DNA of 64,000 nucleotides from NCBI RefSeq assembly GCF_035046485.1, contig NC_085138.1, positions 6,075,409 through 6,139,408 of the forward strand, read 5' to 3'. The position numbers and the translations under genes were made by a program. The notes under the pieces were generated by a model that ran no database searches, was not told the DNA's origin, and saw only the letters and a list, made by a program, of their open reading frames with translations. This document shows positions 1 through 11,914 of the stretch, piece by piece; the stretch's first letter is position 1, and every line of letters begins with the position of its first letter. This DNA is from Aedes albopictus. Lineage: Eukaryota; Arthropoda; Insecta; Diptera; Culicidae.

Positions 1-299
1 TGTCCTTTGGGTGTATAAAATATACGTTGTTATACTACATTTTTAAAAAATAGTTATAATATTTTCGAACTTTATCGTGCCAGCAGGCATATTTGAAAAA
101 TATCAATGAAAAATTTCATTTTTCTTACATAAAATTCTGTTACTTCACCTAGCTATTTAAATACGTAATCAGTCAAATTGTAAGTAAAACAAATGATTTT
201 CCTTAAATTGAATCTACCCTTTTTCATATGCTGGAAAACTTGGGGCGAAAAATTCACTTTGATATTTCACACCCTTGGCGTAGAGGTGCGTGGAATGTG

Positions 300-1110
300 T
301 CAAATGGGTTTTTCATTGAGTGGGATGAGATATTGAGTTGATGAGTTAGTGAGTTGAGTTTAGTGAAGTGAGTTGAGTTCAGTGATTGAGTGAATTGATA
401 TATAAATAATTTGAGAAGTGAATGAGGTAATGGTGAGTGAATTGTTTGATAAGTGAGCAACCGAGGAAGTGAATTGAAGATTGGGTGACTTGGTAAATGG
501 TTTTGTGAGTGACTAGGTAGATGCGTAAGTGTGTAAGTTGATAAGCGAGTGAATTTATAAGTATGATATGCAAGCTGTAAGTTAGTGGTAAGTTTTGGTG
601 ATTCAATGAGTTCAAGTAAAAGTGAGTGTCAAGTGTGAACAGGTTGATGAGTAAGTGAGTTTTTGAATGAGTGTGCTAGTGAGTTGGTCAGTAAGCCGAT
701 TACACAGCGTAACAAAAATTAACTTTTTGCCTGTCTCAAGAGCAAACTTATGTGTCTCCGAAGGATTTTGGGCCGCTGAATCCGAATCCGGGCTCAGACT
801 TTCTCTAACACGTCACAATTTTGAGCTATACCTTAATTTATAGGGCAAAATATGCGATTTTGGGCTTTTTTGACTGCAAGCCATTAAGTAAGGAAATATT
901 TTTTTAAGCAATCAAAAGGTTGATTAGTTAATTAACATCTAAATTAACGACTCATGCAAAATATTTCGTTTTACCAAATCGAATTTGATAGTTTTAAGCG
1001 AGACAAAAAAATGTTGCGCTGTGTTATTTACTGATTTAGACATAAAGTGACTTGATGAGTGGATGAATAAATGTTGTAAAGTGAGCTTGTGAGTGAGTGA
1101 TTAGATCTCA
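300..1110. repeat. Degenerate TGAGT-rich satellite array (left arm)
   Basis: On the plus strand this stretch is dominated by loosely repeated 'gtgagttgagt / gagtgaattg' words with a short variable period. The array resumes at about 1040-1110 after the insertion at 702-1024. Small ORFs in it are low-complexity artefacts of the repeat. The reverse-complement version of the same word class (ACTCA) fills 1380-3600, so the two arrays face each other. Bases 1-299 ahead of it are AT-rich and I see nothing identifiable there. Confidence 0.75.
702..1024. mobile_element. MITE inserted in the TGAGT array
   Basis: This 323-bp AT-rich block interrupts the TGAGT array. Its ends are an inverted repeat: ACACAGCGTAACA at 702-714 and the complement of ACACAGCGCAACA at 1012-1024, one mismatch in 13. 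It has no coding capacity. The target duplication is not clear. I infer a non-autonomous DNA element from the inverted termini and the array resuming on the far side. Confidence 0.6.
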
Positions 1111-1627
1111 TGCGTTTGAACAAATGAAATGATGTCTCAATGCCAACTAGCACAATGCTGCAACGGGAGTCAGAGCGTTTGAATGGATAGAATAAACACT
1201 GTCAACCGATCTTTTTATGCTGTACCGTTTCATTGCTGTCTACTAAAAGAACACTCCTCGTCAAATCCGATGTTTGAACGCTTTGATCTTAGTTGCTAGC
1301 CACTGTAACATTGCAGAGAGGGGTATGCTGAGCATTACCCTATCACAGTATCTCCTACTTATATTTTTACGAGACTCGAATAGACTAACTCACTCAGTAA
1401 TCCATTACCTCACTCATTCATTCCATTACTCTTCAACTTACTATATTTCTCACCTACTCATTAACTCATTCGTTTACTCACTAAAAGATTCACTTAAACA
1501 CTCGTTTACTAACTAACAGTCTCAATCATTAGCAGATTCCCTCTCTTACTCACTTGCTCATTAATTCACTCATTCAATCACTAACAGGCTTACTTATTAA
1601 CAGGCTCACTCATTGAATAATCTAAGC

Positions 1628-1851
1628 CCAACAATTGGAAAGGCCGCATTAACATTTTGTATACAAACATCTTTCTGTCGGCTTAGGGCCTTTTGAACTC
1701 CACCCACACACCTCACCACCACTAACAGAAAGCGCAAACATCAAGCTTTATTTTAGTGGTGGTGAGATACGTGAGTGGATTCCAGAAGGCCCTAAGTTGG
1801 CAGAAACGTGTTTATTTACGTCATTTTAATGCGTTTTTTTTTAATTGTTGG
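1628..1851. mobile_element. Palindromic hairpin MITE
   Basis: A 224-bp imperfect palindrome. Termini are CCAACAATT (1628-1636) and AATTGTTGG (1843-1851). The arms stay complementary inward through 'cttagggcctt' (left) and 'aaggccctaag' (right) and then 'ctcaccaccactaa' and 'ttagtggtggtgag', leaving a loop of about 25 nt near 1740. It sits in the ACTCA array, which continues on both sides. It has no ORF. Confidence 0.75.
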
Positions 1852-2298
1852 TCTTGAATCCACTAAATCACTAGCTCCTTCAGCCATATACATATGTTAT
1901 TCACTACTTCACTCATCATCTCACTCAATCACTCACTTGCATTTAAATCCAACAAAAAACTAACTTATCAATATTCTTACTCATTAACATTATCTAAACT
2001 CAATCATCAATCTCACAAACTCACTTATTAACTCACTTACTAATTTAATAGCTCACTCATTTTCTTCTACTTACTCTCTCACTAAGGCATCACTTCACCC
2101 ATTTACCAACTAATTCATTTAGGAACTCTGCACTCATTAAGTCTTTAACTCAATCTTTTACCAGCTTACTCATTTACTCAGTCTCTCATTACCTCCCTCT
2201 TTTACAAACTCGCTCATTAAATCTCTGAATAACTCACTTACTGACTAACTCACTAATGCACTCACTAATTCACTGACTTACCCGAAAAAGATCTCAGA

Positions 2299-3364
2299 TA
2301 CCCAGACAACCAGGAGTCGCATAAGAAACCACGTTATTCATCGTATAAAGTACTATCTTAAGTCACTATCGCATTTATGTACGGCTGACTGACAAATTTC
2401 ATCGCATATGATGTTATTTTTTGAACTTTTTACGATGTATCAGGTAAAGTCATATAAGAATACAAATAAAGTTTTATAAGGTATGAGCACATCTTAGTAG
2501 ATGATATGCTGATGTTTTATTGAACTTCACTTACTCGCAAAAGCGTGCGAGCGAACTCGCAAAGCGTCAAATGAATTCGCATAATTCCGTACTGCGATGA
2601 TTATACAACTTCGCTTGGTACTTTTCTTGTTGTGTCAGTTTACCTTGCATTGGTGTATGGATGAAATCGCATAGAAGTACGAATAAACTCGTTGAAGTGT
2701 GCATACAAACTCGCGTAAGCTAGAAGCGTATATGTTGGCATTACGTGATTTGATATGTGATAACAATTAAAGAGTTTCTGTTGCACTACGGATGCAGTGC
2801 CAAAAAGCTACAAGAGAGTGAACAGCCATAATTATGGTTGCAAAGTCATCATTATTTGTTTTGTTGACTTGATAATCAACAATGGGAGGTGCTAGCCAGA
2901 GAGGGTCAGTGAAAACTGTACGGGAAATCGTTTTAAGCCTGCCAAACACGCACAGCGCAAGTGAACCAAGTGCATTCCAACAAACACTGAGGTGAGTTAG
3001 AATATCATGATAATTAATCATCTTGTTTCATAAGTAGCGTTTGGATTTGTGTGTGAAGTGTGACTCGACAATCCAGAGGTCATTAGTTCGATATCGAGCT
3101 GACAGAATTGTTTTTTTTGTTTTGAATATTATTTAATCGCATAAGATGCTAAATTCCGTCGCAATAGTGCACGCGTTGCATCGCATAAGATATTGCTTCA
3201 AGTCATATAGCGTTATTATTGTTCCGTCAATGCACGTATAGCGCCTCCACTCTTGTACGCATAAGGCATATTGGCTGCATCTTATGCGATGTAACTTTAA
3301 CGCATAAAAGTACGTATAACATTAACATAAACTTCATTATACGTGCAAATTGGTTGTCTGGGTA
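2299..3364. mobile_element. TA-flanked TIR element, non-autonomous
   Basis: The block has perfect 12-bp terminal inverted repeats, CCCAGACAACCA at 2301-2312 and TGGTTGTCTGGG at 3351-3362, each flanked by TA, consistent with a Tc1/mariner-type TA target duplication. The interior is rich in scattered 'cgcataag / cttatgcg' words and has no transposase-like ORF. ACTCA satellite lies directly on both sides, so the element inserted into the satellite. Confidence 0.7.
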
Positions 3365-3739
3365 CTCATTAACCCACCAACTCACTGACTTACTAACTAA
3401 TTTACTCACTAATGCATACACACTACTCACTAATTCACACATTCTCTTACTAACATACTCAAATTCATGGAATGTTCTATAACTTTCTCAGTCAGCAAAT
3501 GACTCTCTCACTCAATCTTGGGGCTGCTCACACTCACCCACTTACCAATGCAGTAACCTTCCTACTCATTCACCAGCTCCTTCACTCACCTGGTTTCTAC
3601 TTATCCAATCATGAAGAATGTGTAAAAGTGTGAAACCACTCTTACATATGTTGTACTTCGGCTCTGTTTAGCTTCAAGACATTTGAGCCTTTTGTTAGAA
3701 CAAAAACGTACAAAGCAGATAAAAAGACGTGTAATACTT

Positions 3740-5165
3740 TTGGGATGGAAGCGCAATTTGTAAAGAACTGGAACGTTTCCGACTACAGTGACCAGAGTCC
3801 CAAGGCAGTGGAAGCAGTGACCAAGAACCACTACGTTGATGACTTCCTCGACAGCGTCAACTCAATAGAAGAAGCTGTACAGTTGGTACAACAAGTGCAA
3901 GATATCAACGCATCAGCAGGTTTCCAGTTTGGGAAGATACTGTGCAATGAGTAACAAGTGCTAGACTGACTAGGCGAGACTAGCACAGCGATCAGTAAAC
4001 AACCGCCAGTAGACAAAGACCAAAGACAAAGAATTTACAAAAGTGTTCTGGGAGTCACATGGATTCTGTCGGAAGACGCCTCCACATTCAACCGCCAGGG
4101 ATCGGAGAAAGTTCTTGGTACCGAATAGGTACACGAAACTTGGACAAAGTGGATCGAACATTATCGACAGATTGACGGAGTTAACGTTTCGCGCTGCTTC
4201 TTCAAGGATTTCTGGCCGCAGCAGGTCAGCGATATCCAGATCCACGTGGTAACAGATGCGAGTGTGGCCTACCTTAGAATCATTGAGTCAGTGCTCGTTG
4301 ATCGCTGCGAAAACAAAAGTCGCATAGAATTCGACTATCCATTCCAGTAGTACGGAGCGTACTACTACCCGATGATGGGTCCGCTTCCTAAGGTTCGTCT
4401 GACTTCCTTTATCACTCCGTTTACGTACGTCGATCTGGACTACCTGAGTCCCTTCGAAGTGAAAATCGGTCGCAGTATTATGAAGCGTTGGATATGTTTG
4501 TTCACGTGTCTCACAGTTCAAGCTGTTCATCTGGAACTAGCACACAGTATGTCAACGAAGTCTTGCGTAATGGCGTACAGGCGTTTCGTTAATCGGCGAG
4601 GTGCTTCGATGGAAGTATTCTTGGACAACGGTACAAACTTTGGGGGAGCCAGTAATCCGTAAAAGTGGCAATAACAGCGATATCCGACACTGCGCATAAT
4701 GCTGGAAGCAGAGGATATCGTTAACAGTCGTCTGTCTACTGACCTACGTACCCTTGGAAGTAGGCGATCAAGAAGCGCTCACTCCGAATCATTTCTTGCT
4801 GTAGGTACGTACGGTTCGAGCGGCATTTAGCAGCCTACAATCGATCGGTATTCGAGACAGCTGGTCAGTTGCTAGGAACATCGCTTACGAGTTCTTGCGC
4901 AGATGGGCGTTGGAGTATTTACTAATGCTAACAAGGAGGACAAAGTGGTTTGAGAACGTGAAGCCGTTTGAGCCTGGTGACATAGTCGTAATAGTAGATC
5001 AACAGACAGGCCTAGTCAAGCCAAGTTCGATGTGCAGTAGTACAGACTGCCCGAGGAGTCTTCGCACGACCGGCAGTTGAGCTGGCAGTCCTGGATGTTG
5101 GGAGCAACGACAAGAAGGCTGATGAAGTCGCCTCAGAAACGGAAGGGGAACTGAGGTCAGAGGGA
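3740..5165 (+). pseudogene. BEL/Pao retrotransposon pol relic
   Basis: A decayed pol fragment readable only in pieces. At 3745-3954 a frame contains the RT catalytic box YVDD followed by a typical BEL stretch (FLDSVNSIEEAVQLV). The segment from about 3960 to 4370 holds frame-shifted remnants of the RT-to-RNase H region. At 4372-4662 there is an integrase core with VDLDY and DNGTNFGGASN. At 4895-5080 there is the C-terminal DUF5641-like region (RTKWFENVKPFEPGDIVVIV). Stops and frameshifts separate the pieces, and no LTRs are recognisable. The integrase is close in wording to that of BEL element 2 at 33721-36027 (both have KRW..LFTCLT.-AVHLE), so this is an old relative of that lineage, not of element 1. 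No function is expected. Confidence 0.85.
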
Positions 5166-5448
5166 TGACGAAGGGCCAGAATCAGCAACCCAACATTCGA
5201 TTAGACATGGCGTCCAATGTTTTTGTTTTGATTGCTTTATTCATGGCAAAAATGCGCTTGACACATCGACACTGAATCACGGACTGATAAGCCAAATTCC
5301 ATAACCTAGAACATAGTTCCAAAAGTCGAACTCTTGCACACATCGCATTGACCGGCTTTCAATCCGCCTTTGTTTTTGATTTAAAATTGGCACCAATCTC
5401 GTCCGACTTAGACACTCTCCGTCCAATTTTTCGGCCAATTAGCACCGT

Positions 5449-6021
5449 TCAAGCTCTAGCAAAATGTGCGACAAAGCCCGGCTTAGATCGTCGGCTCAAT
5501 CTCCCGAAAGACCAACCGTACCAATAAATATTAATGCAAAAAAGAAAAGTGACCGACCGAAAAGGTCCCCTGCCCGTCCGTGTAGCCGTTCTTGATCCCC
5601 TCGGAACTGAAGAATGGGCTGGCTGGGTCGTCGTGCCATATCCGACGAACATCACCATCGCATCGAAGAGTGCCATGGTTTTCTTCGTCATCGTCGGCCG
5701 GCGTTGTTGCTCCTCATCAAGTCTTCTTTGCGAGCTTGTGGTGCTGCTATTATTATGCAAATTTCTGTGATGATGATGTGCGCGCGCGTCTTTCCTCCAC
5801 GACCGGTTGCTTCGATCGTTGCGTCGCTTATGTCTATGTCGTGGCTTGCTGTGATGAGGATGACGAGTGAATACAACCGGCGCGATGGCAGTACATAGTG
5901 TGGTGACGAAAAGAATGATAATCATATTTCCGGTGTGCGAGAATGTAGTACATTCTCGAAGTTGCACTCTGTTTGCACGAGGATTTGGCCATGGAGGAAC
6001 AAATATAATGCGAGGATGCAT
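5449..6021 (-). CDS. Weak candidate exon, possible secreted basic peptide
   Basis: This is a 190-codon open frame in a GC-richer, non-repetitive patch. An internal ATG at 5923-5925 is followed by a signal-peptide-like hydrophobic run (MIIILFVTTLCTAIAPVVF) and then a very basic His/Arg-rich stretch (HKRRNDRSNRSWRKD). Just upstream on the minus strand (about 5975-5990) 'tcgtgcaaacag' would serve as a splice acceptor. I do not recognise the family. CpG- and CAT-rich sequence easily creates open frames on several strands here, and overlapping plus-strand frames of 78-94 codons exist, so this may be chance. Confidence 0.2.
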   Translation of the reverse strand: MHPRIIFVPPWPNPRANRVQLRECTTFSHTGNMIIILFVTTLCTAIAPVVFTRHPHHSKPRHRHKRRNDRSNRSWRKDARAHHHHRNLHNNSSTTSSQRRLDEEQQRRPTMTKKTMALFDAMVMFVGYGTTTQPAHSSVPRGSRTATRTGRGPFRSVTFLFCINIYWYGWSFGRLSRRSKPGFVAHFARA

Positions 6022-7600
6022 TTCTGTATGGGGCAGAAATCGAATTATTGCGACGAAATTCAGTGTCCTGAATTATTGAAGAAAACTTTCGAATATAGGA
6101 GACACAAAACAAACGACAAAGTTGACGTGACAATTATTCTTTGTCCCAACTTACACGGATAATGACAAATCTCAAAAATGTTTGTCTATGGAAAAACGAA
6201 AGCTATTTTTGTTGCGTACTTTTCAACTCGGATGTTTACCAACCCAAATCATTGTAATGCTTGGCTTAAAAATCTGCAAATGCGTGGTGTATTATCCTTG
6301 TCGTATTCATTTCAAGCTGTGAGAAACCTTTGTCGCATTGGATGGATTGTCGTATCAAATGTAGATTGCGACAATGTGATTATTGTTGCGCGATGGTTGG
6401 AATTTGTCTACAAATTTCGTTTTGTCAACCTGCAAACAAAGTTTTATTCCACTCTACTTGAGCAGTGTTGTCAAACGCTGAGTTGAAGACTGTAAGTTCA
6501 TGTTAACTGATCAGTGTTGCCAGAGAATTTTTACTCTAAAAAATGATTGGAAGAGCAACTTTTGTCGTAAAATTTCAACTTCTGGTTCACGGTGTCCCGA
6601 TACACACGTTGCGTTGTCTGACATTCTATCCGACGGAACGTGAGAACGGAAGTGGGATGGAACCGTGCCATCAGATCCGTCTGCTCTTCGAATTGTTGAA
6701 GTTGTGCGAATGTCTTGTCCTGCTCTGAGACTGCGGTAACTATTATAGTATATTGCGTTGCGGCTGATGACAAACATACAACTGGAGATGCACCACAATA
6801 CCTGGTTGTCGTCTACGTGTTTGCAAGCAACATTGACCGGATTTCCGATGAGATGATAGATGACGACATCGATGATGAAGACGATGGAGCGATAGTGGAT
6901 ATTTTCAATTGGAAGCTGATTGTTAACAGACGGGAACATCGAATTTGTTCGGTCGAACGGCTATTGTTAGGGGGAAATCATAATTCAATGATACTCGTAA
7001 TGCCATTCTGGGTACGCGTGTGAGTATAGTTCGAATCCCAGTAAAAGGACATTTTTTTTCTGTAGAAGGTCATGATATCAAATGATCAACTGACATTTCA
7101 TTCATATGGTAAAAAAACATCATCACCATGATTGGGGACGTGAATCCAAATACATAACAGGATAGTTGCTGGGCGGTATATTTTGGTGAGTTCGTTCCAT
7201 ACTATACGCTGATATATCCTTCACTCTATTTAGGTGGCTTAACCAGTTTTTTTAACCGATTTTTGGACGATATTTAACAATTTATGGAAGAGAAAATTAA
7301 AACAAATAAGCAATTACCGAGAAATGAGTTTAAAAAATAAAAATAAATCGTGTGAGCCCTTGTGGTATCTAACGTGGTAGATGAACATCTATTATGTAAG
7401 GCTTAGTTGAGGATGTTGGCGTTCAGTTCACGATAACTAGGTTAATCGTAGAAAAAAAGCGTATTCCTTAAATTAGCACACTGTCTGAAGACAATGCTAC
7501 GCCTTTTAAGCTTTTAAAGAGCTAATTGTTATCCAAGAAAAATAAACAAACAATTCACAAATTACTCCGAAGGCTACTCTCGGATTCAACCAAGAAAGCA
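6022..7600. other. Non-repetitive stretch without a supported gene
   Basis: I see no recognisable element. The minus strand has an open frame of 142 codons at 6511-6939, overlapped by another of 80 codons at 6531-6773. Both are protein-like in composition but match nothing I know and lack clear splice boundaries. An acidic plus-strand frame at 6715-7023 (DDDIDDEDDGAI) overlaps them. At most one of these could be real. Near 7030 'tagttcgaatccc' resembles a tRNA B box but lacks an upstream A box. Confidence 0.4.
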
Positions 7601-10150
7601 TCAAACCAAAACAAGAAAAAAGATCCCGAAAAAGATGCCCATTAGACATGACCTAAGGAGGCATTTCTCGCTCAATAGCCATTTAGGAGCCGAATCGAAC
7701 CCGCAGAGAATCGACACAGCCAGCGAGCGCAGTGGTGACGAGTGGAAAGAGGTCTCATCGGAAGAAACCCCCAAAACGAGGCTACTTTTCGTCGAGATTT
7801 TCACAAAAGACACTACTGTCCGTCGCCAGTCGTCCCTGGGATCTCCGTTTCACCCGTGCATTCAATTTGAGCTGATTCCTACCAACAAACTACTGGCTAT
7901 AGGCAGGCGGCCAGTAGTATTGTGTGCCATCTTCTGATTCCAGACAGTCAGACTGGCACGGGTACAGTAAAGACGGCCGGCAGACTCACTTGGGATCCAT
8001 TGAATGCCATGAGAGTGAAACCGAAACGAGGAGTACTGAATTATTTATCGGAAATGACTTTTCGTTTTCTTTCCGTTCGGGGTTGTTGCGGAACCAGAAG
8101 AGGGGCAAGGAATTGGTGTCGACAGGAATACTTAGTGAAAAACTTCCTTCGGTTAGAGAAAATTGTCCTTAATATGAAAAGCTAAGATTAATTAGACTAA
8201 TGCATGTTTGTCTTTATCATAATGTTCATCAACTGGTCGTTTAACTATCCATGAAACCCATTTAAATCCTTAGATCAAATATTTCAGAATGCCGTTTCGA
8301 GCAGCATGCAAAAGAACATTCCCAACTAAAAACTGATAATGTGGCTCTGCACAAGCTTCTCAAAGTACACGATTGAGAAACACCAGAAAGCACAATTGAA
8401 GGAATTTCAGAAGGGTATCCAGGAAAACTTTTCCTTCTTGAAGGATCCCAGATGGAATATCTTCTTAGCCATCACTAGAACCAGAAACGGGTTGAAAACC
8501 CCGTTTCTCTTCTTTCTAACTTTCACAGTACAGTGTAAATATCATTCGTATAACGCCCAAAAGTTATGCAACCAAGCGAACTGTTCCGCTTCACAGTAAT
8601 CTTCACAAAATCTATCACTATACGCCTGGCATCCACGCACCAATGCGTGAACTCCTGTTCCAAAAATCCCAACAACATTCCGACATTCACATGACCTTGT
8701 GTTGACGGCCTGTTGTCAACAAACGATTGCAAGCATAATTTTCCTCCCCATACCCACAGTGACCTGCAACTTGACGTGGCAGGCGTCATTGGCGCCTAAA
8801 CATAGAAGATCATCAATACTCACACACTGAAAATGAATGTTAGTCCCAAGGAGCTATCTCATTGGTTATTTGTGTGAGTGTAGCTAGTCTGGCGATACTG
8901 GAGTAGCAACTATGGACGGTCAATAATTGAGAACCAAATTTAAAATAAATCGAGGGTAACAGTTTTTCCAAGATGAAGATAAGAAGGTAGAAAGATTTTA
9001 TGATTCTTCTGAAGTGTCGATAAGATGCTCTCATAATTTTGGAATGACCAAATCATCCGTATAGTCAACAATTTCTTTACGCTGATAATAATCAATTCTT
9101 TCGTTTTTTCTTTCCATTCCAGGTAAGTTGGACTGGTGTTTTTGTGATTTCAGATGAATGACTGGTAGGTGAATGAAAAATGTTCAGCTATTATTCAGAG
9201 ATCATAATTTTCGCTGATCAAGCGATGGAAACAACAGAACAAACATTGCTTACCGTGCATGTGGTGATATTTTAGAGATGGAGGCAAATATTTCCGATTT
9301 CCGTCAATGAATTCATGATCATTTATGTCCAATGAGACTTCTTGCATGACATTTCATTTTCATTTTCACAGGAACTTCAAATAAAAGACTCTCTACCGGG
9401 AAGACGTATGTGGTATGTTAGGGTTTTGATAGGAAGACTGACCATCGTCTACTTAGTTGCTTATGAATTTGCAGAATTTCTAAAAAAACTTGATAACTTT
9501 CTTTTCCATTCGTAATTGCTAAGGATATTTCACCGAATCTTTTCCTTAATTCTGGAGCAACCCCTGATTGAATTCACCACGGATACCAATCATCTCTAGA
9601 ATTAAAAGGCGGAAAGTGCCTGCTGAACATTGTTATTCATTTGTCCTCATTTGTTTCTGAATTTCATAAACATATTTTGAAAAAAAAAATCTTCGCTGAA
9701 TATGTAAAATATTTGATTTGAGATTAATTTGACCTGCTCAAACCAAGGATACTGGAGCGCTTTATAGAGAATGTATTATTAGTATTTCAGTTCATTTTTT
9801 TAGAGAAATATGGTTGTATTCTCGTATGATATTCTTGCTGACTTAAGGATGTAGTTTATGGTAGAATTCCAGTCGAAATCTGTAGATTTCTTAAGGAAAT
9901 GACAATTCATTTTTGGAGAATAAAAAATATAGATCCCTAGCACTGTTTTTCACGAAAAAAAAATCTTCTAAACATGTACTTTTGTTAATGTATTAAAAAA
10001 GTACTGAAAAGAAATTATAGAAATCATTGAAGTAATTAAAAAAAATCTGCAGGTACTTCTGAAATCATCCCTGCAGAAATATTTAGGTGCATCTCTGGAA
10101 AAGATAATTGAAGGACTTTCGAAATTTATGTAGGTACTTCTGAATAAGTA
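7601..10150. other. AT-rich intergenic stretch, no gene supported
   Basis: From 7600 to 8180 the sequence is slightly GC-richer, with two short overlapping plus-strand frames (7635-7937 and 7924-8172) of no recognisable family. From 8200 to 10150 it is ordinary AT-rich DNA with no inverted termini, tRNA-like sequence or long frame that I can support. Confidence 0.5.
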
Positions 10151-10159
10151 TCTGAAGCA

Positions 10160-10735
10160 ATCATAAAGGAAATTCCTGGAGGAATCCCTTAAGGAATTTC
10201 TGGAGGAACCCTGGAGAAATTCTTGAAGAAATCACTGGAGGAATTCATGGAGAAATCCTTGGAGGAATCCCGGAGGAATCCCGGAGGAATCCCGGAGGAA
10301 TCCCTGGAGGAATTCCTGGAGGAATACCTGGAGGAATTTCTGGAGGAATCCATGAGGAATTCCTGGAGAAATCTCAGGAGGAATTCCTTGAGAAAACCCT
10401 GGAGGAATTCCTCGAGGATTTTCTGGAGACATTCTTGGAGAAGTACCTGGATGAGTCCGTGGAGGAAGTCCTAGAGGAATCCCTGGAGGAATCCATAGAG
10501 GAATCCATAGAGGAATGCCTGGATGAATACCCGGAAGAGTCGATGGAGAAATCATTGGAGGAAATCCTGGAAAAAATCCCTCGAGAAATTCCTATATGTG
10601 TCTCTGTAGGAATCTTTGGAGGAATTCATGAAGGAATCCCTTGAAGAATTCCTTGGAAGAATTGCTGGAGGAATCCCTGCAGGAATCCCTGGAGGGGTTC
10701 CTGGAAGAATTCCTTGAGAAATATTTTTTGTGATA
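10160..10735. repeat. Degenerate 11-12-bp GGAATTCCTGGA tandem repeat
   Basis: The word 'ggaatccctggag / ggaattcctggag' repeats with mostly 12-bp and sometimes 11-bp spacing across the interval. In-frame translation gives meaningless 'LEEFLEES' on one strand and 'GIPPGFLQ' collagen-like text on the other; these are repeat artefacts, not genes. The same repeat class recurs at 16680-16770, 17290-17640, 20040-20760, 32940-33190, 40660-41290, 46990-47860 and 50880-51640. Confidence 0.85.
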
Positions 10736-11016
10736 TTGGACAAAGCGAGGAGCACCCTGTATATAAAAATTGTAACGAGTTTTTTTTTCGAAATTTTGAG
10801 CGCCCTTAAAAATTTAAGAAAAGTTAGCTGTGCCAATTATCAAATTAGTTTAATTCCACAAATTAAAAGAAAAAGATCCGTACAACAGTATTAAGAAAAG
10901 TTTTATACCGCCTTCTTAAGGCTTTTTACGGCATCATCAGCATCGACAGCCATGTTGGATATGTGGCTCGAAATTTCAAAGGGATAATTCTCAGCCACGA
11001 AAGCGAATATTCGTAT

Positions 11017-11069
11017 GAAAAAGTATCATCCCATATGCTCACTCGCAGTGATTGCGATGATACTTTTTC
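11017..11069. repeat. Short hairpin, 14-bp perfect stem
   Basis: GAAAAAGTATCATC (11017-11030) is followed after about 25 nt by its exact reverse complement (11056-11069). It is probably the core of a small MITE or a chance palindrome in AT-rich DNA. The rest of 10740-11460 shows no gene. Confidence 0.5.
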
Positions 11070-11475
11070 AGCTGCGTTACTGCATAATTATCAGTTTTAT
11101 ATTACTTCAAAAACGCGAGGCAAACAATCATTGAAATGCAAAAAGTCAATGATTCGTTTGAAAGCCCAGTGATGCATCAAGACACCTTAAATATTATATA
11201 TTTTTTCAATATTCACAAAAACTTCCAACGTTTTTTTTTTAGATTTTTTCCAGGGAAACTTTAAGAAATCACTCCAGAGCCTCCTCCCAATACGCCCTGA
11301 GAATATTTTTCCAGAAATTCCACCAATAATTCGTTTAGGAAGGTTTTCAAGAATTCGTTCTGATTCTTGTTCTGGGATTACTTCAGAAATTCTTCTAGGG
11401 TGTCCTTCTGAAAACCGTTCAGAAGGAATCAGAAATTTCTCCAGGGATCCAAAAGTTTTACATTTATTTATTATT

Positions 11476-11508
11476 GAGATTTTCAGGCCTAGGCTGGTTT
11501 ATCATCGT
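11476..11508 (-). repeat. Retroposon 3'-tail hairpin, copy D (degenerate)
   Basis: Read on the minus strand, the sequence has AAACCAGCC-TA-GGCCTG followed by AAAATCTC and then an AATAATAAATAAAT tail. This is the same module as the copies at 13769, 13997 and 47292, but the outer stem has partly decayed. It marks the 3' end of a truncated LINE or SINE insertion. Confidence 0.5.
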
Positions 11509-11654
11509 ATTTGAAAGTTCTGTCAAAAATTGTTTCAGAAATTATTTCAGCCTGTGTTTTTTTAGAAAATGTCCCGATGGTTATATTGTTCACGAAGTTC
11601 TTCAGAAATTTCCTCGGGAATTTCTCAAGGGATGCCATTAGCAATATATGTTTT

Positions 11655-11876
11655 CAGCAATTAAAAAAGATGCTTCACCGTCTTCAAACAGAGGTTGTAC
11701 AGACTGCACAAGCACTAACATTAGACAACGGACAACACACATAACACCCAGCAGCCGAGAGAAGAATTTTCCGTTTGACGAAAAGTTTTCGCCGACTGGA
11801 GCGCGAATCGAACCCACACTCCGAGGCTTACGTAACGCCTGGATGACTGACGCCTCTAGCCGCACGGCCATGAAGC
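11655..11876 (-). mobile_element. tRNA-derived SINE (Ser/Leu-tRNA-like head)
   Basis: On the minus strand the head has a Pol III A-box-like TGGCCGTGCGGCTAG and a B box GGTTCGATTCG with tRNA-like spacing, followed by a non-tRNA body ending near 11655. The TGGCCGNGCGG start of the tRNA part resembles Leu/Ser tRNAs. The head shows mismatched stems, so it is a SINE head, not a functional tRNA gene. Family name not assigned. Confidence 0.6.
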
Positions 11877-11914
11877 CTATATTAGGGGTTCCTTACGTGA
11901 TTTCTGCAGGTTTC

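Larger units (their letters stand above)
1380..3600. repeat. Degenerate ACTCA-rich satellite array (right arm)
   Basis: The words 'actcactcattc / ttactcac' repeat loosely through 1380-2290 and again through 3365-3600. The array is interrupted by the hairpin element at 1628-1851 and the TIR element at 2299-3364. It is the reverse complement in character of the array at 300-1110, so the two form a very large imperfect inverted repeat around a spacer at about 1111-1379. The spacer itself shows weak inverted similarity (gcgtttgaa near 1170 and gtttgaacgc near 1273). Confidence 0.75.

Noticed and set aside
3030..3110. tRNA or SINE suggested by 'tagttcgatatcgagc'
   Set aside because: Only a weak B-box match; no A box at the right distance and no foldable arms.
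7000..7060. tRNA-like 'tatagttcgaatccca'
   Set aside because: Only the T-arm half is present, with no acceptor pairing.
10223..10555. Open frames encoding LEEFLEES-type and GIPPG collagen-like proteins
   Set aside because: They are translations of the 12-bp GGAATTCCTGGA repeat on its two strands. Similar artefacts occur at 50880-51640 and 46985-47870.
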